Of a stretch of DNA of 64,000 nt, positions 36,708-51,319 are shown one piece after another. Location: contig NC_090124.1 in NCBI RefSeq assembly GCF_023973825.1, forward strand, positions 1,605,501 to 1,669,500, read 5' to 3'. The translations under genes and the position numbers were made by a program. The notes below the pieces were generated by a model that was not told where the DNA came from, did no database searches, and saw only the letters and a program-made list of their open reading frames with translations. The stretch is from Plasmodium brasilianum. Lineage: Eukaryota; Apicomplexa; Aconoidasida; Haemosporida; Plasmodiidae. Every line of letters starts with the position of its first letter. Position 1 is the first letter of the stretch.

Positions 36708-37220
36708 GCAGGTGTGTGCATGCGAGTATATGAAGCGAAGTTAATATATTAAAAAATAAAAATAAAAAAAAAAAAAAAAGCACAACATGTGCGTAAGCGT
36801 GTGCACTCACATATACCTGTGCCTAGAGCAGTGCAAGTGGACAAACAAGCGGAATGATTGAAAGGTAAAATTATTTTTTCTCACTTAAAAAAAAAAAAAA
36901 AAATGCACATACATTCGTACTTACATACCTGCATATATATATATGTATATATGTATATATATGTTTGTGCACATGTACAATGAGGACAGCGAACAAAATG
37001 CAGCTATACTGTTCATCCAACTTTACAAACATGTAATTGTTTAAGAAAAACAAATGGTCAAAAAATTGAAGATGTTAATAAATTGCCGCCAAATATTGCG
37101 TATATATGAAATTATCCATACATATATGCACATGTATATATACATGTACACATACATACATGCATAGATATATATACATGCAACCTCCAAAGGGCAATTA
37201 ATTTTAATCCTGGTAGCTCA
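36708..37220. other. 3'-3' intergenic spacer
   Basis: Spacer between converging GWT1 and the coiled-coil gene. It holds two A-runs (36750-36779, 36886-36903) and TATG/TACA-rich stretches (36900-36970, 37100-37185). Nothing else is seen. Confidence 0.7.
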
Positions 37221-40156
<2,936 letters not shown>

Positions 40157-41337
40157 GTTTTATTTTTATATTGTTAAGAAAAATACACAAAAAAAAAAAA
40201 AAAACAAAAAAAAATTGAAAAAAAGAAATAAATGCATATGTAAATGTATGCATGATAAAACGGATTAATGAGGAACACGTAACATTTTATCTTTAACAAA
40301 TAGACCAAGTTAAATAAAATGCATAACAAGTTCAAAAAAATACAAAATGAGCACAAAATAAATACAAAATAGGCACAAATCAAATACAAAATGAGCACAA
40401 ATCAAATACAAAATGAGCACAAATCAAATACAAAATGAGCACAAATCAAATACAAAATGAGCACAAATCAAATACAAAATGAGCACAAATCAAATACAAA
40501 ATGAGCACAAATCAAATACAAAATGAGCACAAATCAAATACAAAATAGGCACAAATCAAATACAAAATAGGCACAAATCAAATACAAAATAGGCACAAAT
40601 CAAATACAAAATAGGCACAAATCAAATACAAAAAAATTATCTTTAAAGCTCTTGTGTGCGATTTTCCCTACATAGCGTTACATGTTAATCTATCGCGATG
40701 AAACTCGCATATGCATAAGTGTATATATGATATACCTTTTCCTGGACATGTACACATGAGCATGTTAAGCTGTCATAAAGTGGATTGCATGTATTTAAGA
40801 TTTCCTCTTTTTCACTAGAAAAACGTAGAACTGATTTTATTTCACATTTTCCCCTGCCTACATTCTATTTTTTTGTTTCTTTTGCTTTGTTTCTTTTGCT
40901 TTGTTTCTTTTGCTTTGTTTCTTTTGTTTTGTTCCTTTTCTTTTGTTCCTTTTCTTTTGTTCCTTTTCTTTTTTTTTTTTTAATTAAATACTCGCATGTA
41001 TGCATACATGCACATATTTTTTTTTTACATATATGGTACTATATACCACACCATAAACAACCTGAAATGTACTAGTGATATGCTTATTTTATGAATAACC
41101 GGAAAAAAAAAAAAAAAGAAAAAGAAAGAAGAAAGAAGAATGTGAGGGAGGGCATAAGAGTTTGAATAGTTGAGAAATACATATATTGTAGAATAAAAGA
41201 ACGATACGTGAAATGCCGAAACAAGGTTTCGATGTGTAACTTTTTTTTTTTTTTTTTTTTTTTTTTTGCCAATGGGTTGCGTATTGCAAGAAAAATTGTG
41301 TTATATAAATTATGAACAAGTCATGTGAAATTGGAAA

Positions 41338-41388
<51 letters not shown>

Positions 41389-41766
41389 GATACAAATAAA
41401 AATCCATTTTAACCAATAAAAGTACATATTTTTTTGTGAGTATCCCTTTAAGAAGATACATTTTTTCTCTCAACTAGTTTGTTGTAATTTCGTTCAATTT
41501 GTTCTACTACACATGATCCTTATTTTGTAACCAATCACCAGGTCACGCAGCTACACCGCTGTTAATGCAACCTATTTTTTTTTTTCTTTTCTTTTTTTCT
41601 TTTATTTAATTATTATTTTATTTTATTATTTTATTTTATTATATTATATTATTTTATTATTTTATTCTATTATTTTATTTTATTTTATTTTATTTTATTA
41701 TTTTATTTTATTTTATTATTTTATTTTATTATTTTATTTTACTATTTTACTTTTTTCATCCAAATA
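40157..41766. promoter_or_regulatory. Divergent intergenic region (coiled-coil gene / FabI)
   Basis: Contains the 22-nt minisatellite, a TTTTGCTTTGTTTC repeat (40868-40970), several A/T runs (41101-41116, 41239-41268, 41334-41355), a TA microsatellite (41356-41390) and an ATTTT-rich block (41590-41755) ending 12 bp before the FabI ATG. No exon is evident. Promoters of both genes must lie here, but no specific element is recognised. Confidence 0.6.
40333..40632. repeat. 22-nt minisatellite in a divergent promoter
   Basis: About a dozen contiguous copies of a 22-nt unit (core CAAATACAAAATGAGCACAA). The left copies carry ATGAGCAC and the rightmost four or so carry ATAGGCAC, so the array is split into two variant blocks. 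It lies about 180 bp upstream of the coiled-coil gene start and about 1.1 kb upstream of FabI. No spacers separate the copies, so it is not a CRISPR array. Confidence 0.95.
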
Positions 41767-42963
41767 ATGAAAAGAAGGGGACTGCTCAATGTAGCAGTCT
41801 TACTAATTAGCATAATAATGGCGGACTGCTTTATTAAGAACTACGGCAACAGCAAATTATACACGAATTTGTTGATACATGAAAAGAAGCAATGGAGGAA
41901 GAAGGTTGATAGCAAGCCGAAAATAGCAAATATGCTAAGAGTGAGTAGCCAAAATGGAGGCAGTGCACAGGGTGAGGAACAAAAGGATGCAGGTGAACAA
42001 AACGATATTTGCTTCATTGCAGGCATAGGGGATACGAACGGCTATGGATGGGGAATAGCCAAGGAGCTTAGCAAGAAAAACGTTAAGCTGATTTTCGGAA
42101 TATGGCCCCCAGTTTACAAAATATTTATGAAAAATTATGAAAACGGAAAATTTGACAATGATATGATTATTAATAAAAATACAAAAGAAAAAATGGAAAT
42201 TTTGGATGTACTTCCATTTGATGCTTCATTTGATACTTACAATGATATTGATGAAGAAACAAAAAATAATAAAAGATATAATAATTTACAGAATTATAGT
42301 ATAGAAGAAGTAGCTAATTTAATTCATAATAAATATGGAAATATTTCTATGCTTGTACACTCATTAGCAAATGCTAAAGAAGTACAAAAAAGTTTATTAG
42401 AGACAAGTCGTAATGGATACTTGGATGCCTTAAGTAAAAGTTCGTATTCACTAATATCTTTATGTAATAATTTCTGTAAATTTATGAAGCCTGGATCGAG
42501 TATTATTTCCTTAACATATCATGCTAGCCAAAAAGTTGTACCAGGATATGGAGGAGGTATGTCAAGTGCAAAAGCTGCACTTGAATCGGACACAAGAGTT
42601 TTAGCTTATCATTTAGGGAGAAAATATAAAATCAGAGTTAATACTATTAGCGCTGGGCCATTAAAATCGAGAGCAGCTACTGCTATTAATAAAATGAGTC
42701 CGAAAATTATGAACAGGTCAGATGAAAATGAAAAGGAAAAGGAAAAAGAAAAAGAATCATATTCATTTATAGATTATGCAATTGACTATTCAGAGAAATA
42801 TGCACCGTTAAGGCAAAAGTTATACTCAACTGATGTTGGGGCAGTTGCTTCATTTCTCTTGTCAAGAGATAGCAGAGCAGTAACGGGACAAACTATATAC
42901 GTGGACAATGGCCTGAACATCATGTTTGGCCCTGACGACTTATTTCAGAGCGAGGGCAGCTAA
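41767..42963 (+). CDS. FabI: Enoyl-ACP reductase (apicoplast FASII)
   Basis: NADH-dependent enoyl-acyl carrier protein reductase, the last step of each type II fatty acid elongation cycle in the apicoplast. In Plasmodium this pathway matters mainly in liver stages. Single exon, 398 residues. The N-terminus has a hydrophobic signal (LLNVAVLLISIIMADCF) followed by a basic Lys/Asn-rich transit region to about residue 80. The SDR-like core begins ICFIAGIGDTNGYGWGIAK (nucleotide-binding loop). It continues with LVHSLANAKE and the active-site strand LTYHASQKVVPGYGGGMSSAKAA, which carries Tyr251, Tyr261 and Lys269. Next comes RVNTISAGPLKSRAA. The substrate-binding loop after this holds a short NEKEKEKEKE tract, shorter than the loop insert I recall in P. 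falciparum ENR. The C-terminus (TGQTIYVDNGLNIMFG) is standard. Assignment is very firm. Confidence 0.97.
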   Translation: MKRRGLLNVAVLLISIIMADCFIKNYGNSKLYTNLLIHEKKQWRKKVDSKPKIANMLRVSSQNGGSAQGEEQKDAGEQNDICFIAGIGDTNGYGWGIAKELSKKNVKLIFGIWPPVYKIFMKNYENGKFDNDMIINKNTKEKMEILDVLPFDASFDTYNDIDEETKNNKRYNNLQNYSIEEVANLIHNKYGNISMLVHSLANAKEVQKSLLETSRNGYLDALSKSSYSLISLCNNFCKFMKPGSSIISLTYHASQKVVPGYGGGMSSAKAALESDTRVLAYHLGRKYKIRVNTISAGPLKSRAATAINKMSPKIMNRSDENEKEKEKEKESYSFIDYAIDYSEKYAPLRQKLYSTDVGAVASFLLSRDSRAVTGQTIYVDNGLNIMFGPDDLFQSEGS

Positions 42964-43479
42964 GTTGTTCATTTGTTCAGTTGTACGTGCGTACAAGTAT
43001 GTATGTGTATGTACATGGTACAATGTATACACTTTTATACAAGTATTAATAGCTATTCTCATGAGAAATATGCATAACAAATAAGTTTCTTTAACGTTTG
43101 CATTTTTTTCAAAAAAAGGTTAACTCTTTATTATATTTGTTTAAAAAAATTTTAAATATTTTTATTAATTTTTTTTAAAAAAAATTTTCAAAACAATAGT
43201 ATTTTTTTTTCAAAAATTACAAATTTTTATCGCACGTATTGTATTTGACCATTTAAACATTAATGTCTATATGCGCGCATACATAGTACGAACATATATA
43301 CATACATACATATATATGTATGTATGTATGTATAAACATGAATGTACATACACATTGCACCGTAAAAATTTGCAGAGGAACAAACACTTCCAACTACATA
43401 GCATGTAACACAGGATAAACAAAAAAACAAAAAGTCAAACATCAAAATAGTTAAATAAACTCATATAAACGATTCATTT
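42964..43479. other. 3'-3' intergenic spacer
   Basis: Spacer between FabI and the small acidic-protein gene. It holds AT-rich sequence with long A/T runs near 43140-43215 and a TATG microsatellite at 43290-43335. No gene is seen. Confidence 0.7.
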
Positions 43480-43932
43480 TTACGTCTTGTATTTTATAAA
43501 TCTTTGTAATTCATTTTTCTGCTTTATATAATCTGGATCCTCATCCGTTTTAAAAAAAGGGTAAATGTTTTTAAAAATATTATCTGCGTTTATAATAACT
43601 TCTTCATCTGATTCAGACTCGAATAAATGTGTAGCTTCAACTTGCTCATTTTTTTTTTTTAATAAATTGTTAAACCATATTTGTTCGCTTATTTCTAAAT
43701 TGTCATTATTTAAATTTTTGGAATCCTCTTCATTATAATGAGCTTCACTACGATATTCACTGGTCCCTCCCTCTTTATTTTTATTTAATTTTTTAGTCAT
43801 TACATGTTTTTCATTCCCACTCCCACGTTCTACATTATTTATTTTACTAAATTCGTTATTGTTTAAATCTCCTTCAGGAATATAACGAGGTACTTTAAAA
43901 AGTAAGTCGCTCTCGATCTTTTCTTTTTTCAT
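43480..43932 (-). CDS. Small acidic conserved protein of unknown function
   Basis: A 150-residue single-exon frame with ATG at 43930-43932 (MKKEKIESDLLFKVPRYIPE) and a stop at 43480-43482. It is not simple repeat and has normal Plasmodium codon use, so I take it as a real gene. The N-terminal LLFKVPRYIPEGDLNNNEF looks conserved. The middle is Asn/Lys/Glu-rich. The C-terminal part reads EQIWFNNLLKKKNEQ, then the acidic ESESDEEV, then NIFKNIYPFFKTDEDPDYI. There is no signal peptide or membrane segment. I recognise no domain; the acidic, disordered look would fit a nuclear or RNA-processing partner, but that is inference only. It lies between FabI (converging) and the TMEM245-like gene, which is on the same strand. 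Confidence 0.65.
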   Translation of the reverse strand: MKKEKIESDLLFKVPRYIPEGDLNNNEFSKINNVERGSGNEKHVMTKKLNKNKEGGTSEYRSEAHYNEEDSKNLNNDNLEISEQIWFNNLLKKKNEQVEATHLFESESDEEVIINADNIFKNIYPFFKTDEDPDYIKQKNELQRFIKYKT

Positions 43933-44093
43933 GGTTTTTTTTGTTCTTTTTAATAATATCCTGTATCTCTTATTTATTTTGTACTTTTATTTTTTTTATT
44001 AATAAGTAAATAAATTAGAGTACTTGTTGAAGAATAATCGTTTAAAAAGATATCTACTTTAAAAATTTACCAAATATCTCTAAAAAGCAATAA

Positions 44094-44124
<31 letters not shown>

Positions 44125-44867
44125 GTATATATATATATGAATACGCTAAAACAGACCTATGTACACGTGCAACACAAACGGAAAAAATATTTTTTCAAAA
44201 AATAAGTATGCACAAATATGTATATGTATATATATATGTATATATATATGTATATGTATATGTATATGTATATATATATGTATATATATATGTATATGTA
44301 TATGTATATGTATATATATATGTATATGTATATATATATGTATATATATATATATGTATATATATATGAGAACAAGATTAATTTTCTTTTTTTTCATTTT
44401 ATTAAATAAAAATCTTTCAACTTATAAATTCATGGTCGTGTTAAAAATTTTTTTTCGTTAAATGGGGACATAAAAAAGTTAAAAAAGTAGAAAACCTTAA
44501 CACATATTTGAACAAGGCCGTATTATTTATATTATTATAAAATAGGCAATGATTTCAACAAATTTGTTTTCAAACATTACAGTTATTTTGTCATATGAAC
44601 TGTGAAAAAAAAAAAAAAAAAAAGTTTTAAATAAATAATAAACATATGAAAAATAGATAATAAATAAATAATAAATATTTCTATGCATGAATATTCTTTG
44701 TTCCCCTTTTCGCTTGTTAATTTTTTATATAGAAACGTATAACAAAATTTGCTAATAAAAATTTGCGTATTCAAAGTGGAGTTGTTCGTAAGGTTCTTTT
44801 CTACACATGCGAATAAAACCATGTATAGTCCGAGTTAGCAGTGAAGTCGGGTATTATGAACATATTG

Positions 44868-44943
<76 letters not shown>

Positions 44944-45094
44944 TGTACATGTACATATGTGCGTATCTTATTTGTTGCCTTAATTTTAATTTGAAAAAAA
45001 AACAAAAAACAAAAAAAAAAAAGACTCAGCATTTTATGCATATTTATAACGCTTATATAACACGTTCTCTTATGACTCTTAAGACATGGACAGG
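43933..45094. other. Intergenic region rich in TA/TATG microsatellites
   Basis: Contains an A-run (44096-44120), a compound TATATG microsatellite (about 44215-44370), a long TA array (about 44872-44938) and AT-rich sequence between them. It should hold the promoter of the small acidic-protein gene and the 3' UTR of the TMEM245-like gene. No exon is seen. Confidence 0.7.
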
Positions 45095-48000
45095 TCAAGA
45101 ACTGCTCGTTATGTAAGAAAAGAAGTGCTTCAGGTTCGTTTGAAATTTATCGTAAAGATTTTCAAAATTTTGCGATTTTTTATAATGTGGCAATTTTTTT
45201 TTTTTAGTTTTATTTTTATTAATTTTTTTATATATTATTGTATGGTTTGTTTTCATTTCCTTATTTTTACTATTATTTCTTCTGTAATGGTAAACAGCTA
45301 GCTTATTTTCCTCGCGGTGAATTATATCATCGTTCAGATTCTGCGTAATGGTTGACGTACTTTTTTTAAGCTCGTCGTTAGTACAATAATTACAAGTACT
45401 TCTCCTGTCGTTGACCCTTTGACACATATTAACATGATTTTTATTTAATTCAATTAGTTTGTACAAGTTACCCAACTTGTTTTTCCGTAAAAGTTTTTTT
45501 GTAGTGTAGCTTTCCGAAATTTTCGCTGTTTTTCTTCCTAATTTTTTATCTCCTTTTCTTCCTACCTCTTTTTCTGACTTTTTTTTTTTTTTTTGAATTT
45601 TTTTCCTGTCTTGTTCAGAATATTTTACCGTATTTCGAAAGAGGTTACATTTTTTTTTCATTTGCTTATGAATAAGGCATTTTTTTTTTTCCATTGTTTG
45701 ATTATTTTCGGATGAATGCGCGACTTTCTTTGTTTTTTCGCAGCAGCTTCTTCGACTGTTTTTCCTTTTTTCTCGTCTTTTCTGTTTCATTTGCGTTGCT
45801 CTGTTTTTATTAATTATTAATTGATGTAAAATGAGTGGTAGAGACCCTATGAGGGGGCCTAAAATTAGCCCCTTCGATCCAAAAGTAGTGATAGATAAGA
45901 ACAAGGAGAGAGAGACTAACCACGCATGTGTGTGTGGAATTTCTCTATAAATTGTTGTTGTAAAATATATATAAATAAAAAAATTTATTATAAATAACAG
46001 TACAGAAATAAATTTTTGTTTTTGTATTATCCATAGGTGTAAAATAATAATAAGAATAAGTATTTCTGGAGATATAATAGGTATTAGTGACAGAATAATA
46101 CATGTCAATGTAGGTACATAAATGATAGGGAATTGGAAATATGAAAATATTAACCATATATATAAAGTATAAAAATATATTCTTTTTAATGTACATATAA
46201 TTATTGCTTTTAAATTTTTCGTAATATTATAAAAGAATATACTTGATGGATCAACTACTAATAAAACATCTTTTAAATAATTTAAAACAGATTTTTTTGA
46301 TGATATTAAATAATATAATGCTGTGAAGAAAATCATTGCTTGTACTATTGCATCAAATGTAAACATAAAAAAATTAAAAAAGATTAATATAAAAAATATC
46401 AATATTTTTAGTAACCCATAACTATTGTTAAATATAATATATTTTGTTAATTTCCCAATGTCTTCTATTTTTTTCAAAGATAAAAATATGCTGTTCATGT
46501 AATTTATGAACTCTTTAAATTTATAATTAGGTTCTTTCGATGGGTCATATACGTTAACCGTTAGGCTCTTCGACCATTTGCTTTTGCCATCATCCCCATC
46601 TACAGTGGCTTTACCACAACACCGTTTATTCTCATTATCACTGCTGCTGTTGTTGCAAATGAGAATATCACTACTGTAGTTATTACTACTGCCATTGTTA
46701 ACATTACTTCCATTGTTACCATTACTGCCATTGTTAACATTACTTCCATTATTACCATTACTGCCATTGTTAACATTACTTCCATTGTTACCATTACTGC
46801 CATTGTTAACATTACTTCCATTATTACCATTACTGCCATTGTTAACATTACTTCCATTGTTAACATTACTTCCATTGTTAACATTACTTCCATTGTTAAC
46901 ATTACTTCCATTGTTAACATTACTTCCATTGTTAACATTACTTCCATTGTTAACATTACTTCCATTATTATCGTTTCTGTACTTCTCTTTTCCCCCCCCC
47001 TTGATGCCATCCTTACTTTTTGATTCGCTCCCACCATACGGCTGCTTTCTATGCAATTTACTTTCCTTTTTCCCCTGCAAAGTACTGACAGAACTGGTAC
47101 TGCCGAACATATGTGTATTACTGATAGATGTGGTGCTGCTAGACCTGTCGATATTACTTCCCCCTTCCATTTCATCCAAAAAGATGTTTACTAAATTTTT
47201 TCCAACGACTCCAGTTTGACGACTACTCCTCTTTTCAGAGTTCCTCCTTGCTTTCTCATCAGATTTATTGTTTGAAAAAAAAATATTTTTAGAAATGTAA
47301 TAAAGCAATTTTTTTAGACTACAAAAGAAGCTATTATTTTCTTCACTCCCTTCCTTATTTAAACATACATGCACACCACATTCTTTTCCCTTTTGTATAA
47401 AATTTTTTTTTTTTTTTTCTTATCTTTCCATTCTTCCCTTAAAAAGAATACTTGTCTTTTAATATTACATAAATTATTTTCCCTAATAAGCGCAAACCGT
47501 TTAACAAGTATAGGAAGACAACAACTATTTAAAGGGATATTACTATTATTCCTAAAATTATATGAATAAATATTTTCATATATATCGATCGCTCTTTTTA
47601 AATGTCTAGATATAGACGAAATTGTATTGTTGCTAAGGAAGGGTATCTTGGTTAAGTTCATTAACTCGTACAAGTGCTCTATATCATCCTTGCCTCTCTT
47701 CCGGTAAAAATTTTTGAAATTTTGAATGATGGAAGCCTAAAAAGGGTGAGGGGAGAAAAAAAACAAAAAAATGAGTTTTTGTAGGGGTGTACAGCAGACA
47801 AGTGAAAGGTCAGAATGGGGAGTTGAGTAGTGAGTTTTGAGTAATGAGCAGCGTAATGTGTAAGGAGAACACTACAATGGGAAGGAAACATTATGCATAG
47901 ATGTAAATAGGAGTGTAGGATTCTCCAATGGAGCAACCCCCTTTATTCTTTATTTTTATTTATATTTATTTTTTTTTTTTCCGTTTTTCGGCTAACGTTT

Positions 48001-49429
48001 CTAAAATTGGAAGATAGATAGCTGTTGAGCGAGTTGATGATAAAGACTGACTCACCATAAATATTGAATACGAAGAAGACAGAGATAGACGAAATGATAA
48101 TAATTGAAAAGATGATTATAAGTATAGTTAAGATGTCATTCATGTAATGCTTGTATATGTAAGCATAATCAACGGAAAGATTGCGAGTATATTTATTATA
48201 ATATTTTTTAAATATATTATAAAAATACTTTAACCATATTATTTTTATAATTTTATAAAAGATAAAAAAAAACAAAACACATATAGTAACTGATAAGAGA
48301 AAATCTTTATATTTATGAAAAATGCCTTTAAGTATATAAAAAAATATAAGCCTATGTAATATTAAAAAATAAATTTCGCTTGCATTCCTATTTTCATAAT
48401 CTTCAAAGCTATTATTTATACTCTCCTTCTTTTCTTCTTTGTATATAGGTTTTATTATTAAAAAAAATACATAAAGGTATATATATAATTCCTTCTTCAC
48501 ATTTATCATGAGTTTGTAAAATCTTCTTTTGTATATGTTGCATGTTTTGCTTGTCACACTCGGTTTTCTACTCCTTTGCAATGGATATGCTTCCCTCTCT
48601 CCACAGTCAACTATTTTTCCGCCTGATTTTCGATCTATTTTTCTGTCCACATATCCCTCCGTTTTTGCATCTTTATCTCCATCTCCTTTTCCTTTCCTCC
48701 ACATTTGAATATTAGCATATGTCTTCACTTTATTGTTCATATTAGTTTGATAGACATTTTCGCTATTATCACTTGGTACATAATTTATCTCCTCCAACTC
48801 TTTGTATTCTTTGTATTCTTTGTATTCTTCGCATTCTTTGTATTCTTTGTATTCTTCGCATTCTTTGTATTCTTCGCATTCTTTGTACTCTTTGTCTTCT
48901 TTGGATGTTGTTCCTACAGTCTGTATATCCTCAATACTGGCAATCTCATGCCTGTGTACTCTGTCCACTCTTATATTTTTCGAGTTGGAATATTTACTCG
49001 GTACTTCACCTGGTTTGCTCCGTGAGATTACCGTTTTTATGTTTTTTCTTTTTTTAATAAATTTTTTTTTTAAAAACTCGGAAATTTTTACCTTAACATG
49101 GTGTAACGGAATGGAAACAATAAAAGCCCAAAATAGCGAGTAAAAGTAGTACTTTAAAATTATGTAGTTGTAATACACACAGAGAATCAATAGTATTCCT
49201 GAAAAGGGAAATATGTACGTGCATTTGTTTGGTTGTCAGTCTGTTCGTAATTTTATTGTTTTTTCGTACTTTTGTTTATTTTTTTTAAGACAGCGGGTAC
49301 TACTTGTACCTATGTCCACACATATGTACACATTTTCATTGTGCATCTAGATAGTATTCGCGCACACGGTCTTTTTAATTTAATTTTTATCTTATCTTAT
49401 TTGTTGTTTGTTATTTCTTGTCTTGTTTG

Positions 49430-49470
<41 letters not shown>

Positions 49471-49564
49471 CTTTTATATTTTCACCTATAAGGTACACAA
49501 TAAAGTGAACAATGGCTTTTTCTGTTTCATATTTGAACAAGTTTGCTCTATTCATTTTCTTCAT
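45095..49564 (-). CDS. TMEM245/AI-2E transporter-family membrane protein (apparent frameshift or intron)
   Basis: Multispan membrane protein of the AI-2E exporter/TMEM245 superfamily; the substrate is unknown in eukaryotes. Exons on the minus strand: 49486-49564 (ATG, MKKMNRANLF), 47997-49198, 47736 downward, and a last exon ending at TGA 45095-45097. The first junction joins LIG to ILLILCVYYNY in phase 1; the second joins NFRN to ASIIQNF in phase 0. Family features are the N-terminal paired hydrophobic segments ending SLFWAFIVSIPLHH, then FVFNIYGESVFIINSL. C-terminal blocks are FFTALYYLISSKKS, TLYIWLIF, IYVPTLTCIILSLIPII and a closing GLILGPLIGSLPLI. Long charged inserts (KEYKECEE repeat, NNGSNV repeat) and a basic tail of about 240 residues are added. 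Near 47403-47452 the gene either shifts frame at a 16-T run or has a 98-bp intron (47354-47451, GTATTC...AATAAG). Confidence 0.78.
46690..46976 (-). repeat. 18-nt coding repeat (NNGSNV) in the TMEM245-like gene
   Basis: About 16 copies of an 18-nt unit encode Asn-Asn-Gly-Ser-Asn-Val or the Gly variant, in the hydrophilic section before the C-terminal membrane block. Frames on the opposite strand (LLPLLTLLP type) are repeat artefacts. Confidence 0.95.
47403..47418 (-). other. 16-A run at a frame change in the TMEM245-like gene
   Basis: Upstream frame (RQVFFLREEWKDKK) ends shortly after the run at a TAA, while the frame of the last exon opens just before it. One extra A, or two fewer, would unite them. 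An intron from 47451 to 47354 would also restore frame in phase 0, but its acceptor (AATAAG, no pyrimidine tract) is poor. Confidence 0.65.
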
Positions 49565-50659
49565 TCATTTTTATTAAATGTTTGTATGTGCATGTGTATG
49601 TGTATGTGTGTGTGTGTGTGTGTGTGCGGAGAGGACAATGTATGGTTGTGCTAAAAAAAAGGATAGATCAAAAGAACGAATTAAACAAATAAAATTAAAG
49701 TAAAATTATTTTAACTCTACTTCAACGTTTTAACAGTAATGTTCAAGGGATTGTCCTATAATAACTTCATCTCCTAAATAGACTATTATTATCTTTACAA
49801 AAAATATAAATTTGTTTACACAAAAAAGAAATATAAATCAAAAATATACTTATGTATCATAGGATGAAAATAAAACGTAAAGAAAACAAAAGTTGTAAAA
49901 AAAAAAAAAAAAAATATGCAATTTCTGTTTTAAGCTAGCTAAAACTGAAAAAATGAAAATATGAATGGTCAGAAAAAAACGAAATAATATAAAAATAACG
50001 GTTATATAAATATTACGGATATATAAATATTACGAAAAAGCGAATATTTCGGAAAAGCGAGTATTTCGGAGAAGTAAATATTACGAATATGTAAAATTTT
50101 CCTATAATGAAAAATTTCGTTCAACTATTCTAAATAATATTGTCTTTTTTAGTGTTTAAAAAATATGGTGAATGAAAAATGACTGCGCGATAGCACATTC
50201 AGTGCGCCTTGCACGTTGTAGGAGTAAAGCAAAATAAAGCAAATAAAACGGAGCAAAATTATGGAGTGAAACAAACAAATGGGATGAAGCAACCAGTTGG
50301 AGTGAATCAAACTAATGAAATGAAACAAAACTAAACAAATGAAATTAAATGAAGCAAACGAATGGAATGGAGCAAACGAATGGTATGGAGCAAACGAATG
50401 GTATGGAGCAAACGAATGGTATGGAGCAAACGAATGGAATGGACCAAACGAATGGAATGGAGCAAAACAAAGCAATGCAAAATTATATAATAAAAGGAGA
50501 GGTTTCCCCTAACAGTAAAATTAAGCATTAACAATTTGTAAACACATTAACGCCTGAAAAAACAAAAAAAATAAAAACATGCAAATGTGTACATTTACAT
50601 ATTAACACTTGGAAGATAGCAAAACACGAATTGCTTTAAATGCAATATGTAATGATATG

Positions 50660-50710
<51 letters not shown>

Positions 50711-50948
50711 ACAAAAACACAAAAAACTTGGACACCAATTAATTCGAAAAGGGAAAACAAAAAATGCCATGTACGTTTCCCTAACAATTTATTCTTATCC
50801 CTTTTGCAAAAAAAAAATTTGTTACTGATGTGTTACTACTTTGACAGTAAAGTTTCGTCATAATGTTAGTCATATAAGAATGAGAATGAGAAACGGCAAA
50901 AGGAATAAGAAGTAAAAGAAGATAAAGAAAAAGAAGAAAACGAAGAAG

Positions 50949-50983
<35 letters not shown>

Positions 50984-51043
50984 GCTCATGCATTTATTTA
51001 CTTGTGTGCTTTGATTATTCTTGCATTTACAGGTAAAATAACA

Positions 51044-51078
<35 letters not shown>

Positions 51079-51319
51079 TGAGTGAAGGTATTTTTTTAGT
51101 GAGCCAACTTCCTCAGAACAAAATTTTTTTTCTTACATGAAAGAAACGGTAATACTCTATATGAGTAATAAAGTCATCTGAGTAACAGAAACCTGCAAAA
51201 TGTACCTCGAAAAATGTGAAAGATGCGAATGACGTTAATATACTGATTCGTGTTATTAATGCGGCTTTCCTTTTTTTTTTTTTTTTTAAGCCCCTACGAT
51301 ACTGTTGGCTCTCCTTTTA
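49565..51319. other. Divergent intergenic region with an 18-nt repeat
   Basis: Lies between the divergent TMEM245-like and endonuclease III genes. It holds a GTGTAT microsatellite (49585-49630), a six-copy 18-nt repeat (about 50355-50465, GGAGCAAACGAATGGTAT), a TA array (50663-50706), long A-runs (50951-50979, 51052-51077) and AT-rich DNA. I see no exon. A T-run at 51270-51288 lies just before the endonuclease III ATG. Confidence 0.7.

Noticed and set aside
40333..40632. CRISPR-like array
   Set aside because: Copies are contiguous without spacers, there are no cas genes, and the genome is eukaryotic; it is a minisatellite.
46600..47219. Open frames of Leu-Pro or Glu-Val-Met-Leu repeats on both strands
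   Set aside because: Generated by the 18-nt NNGSNV-coding repeat of the TMEM245-like gene.
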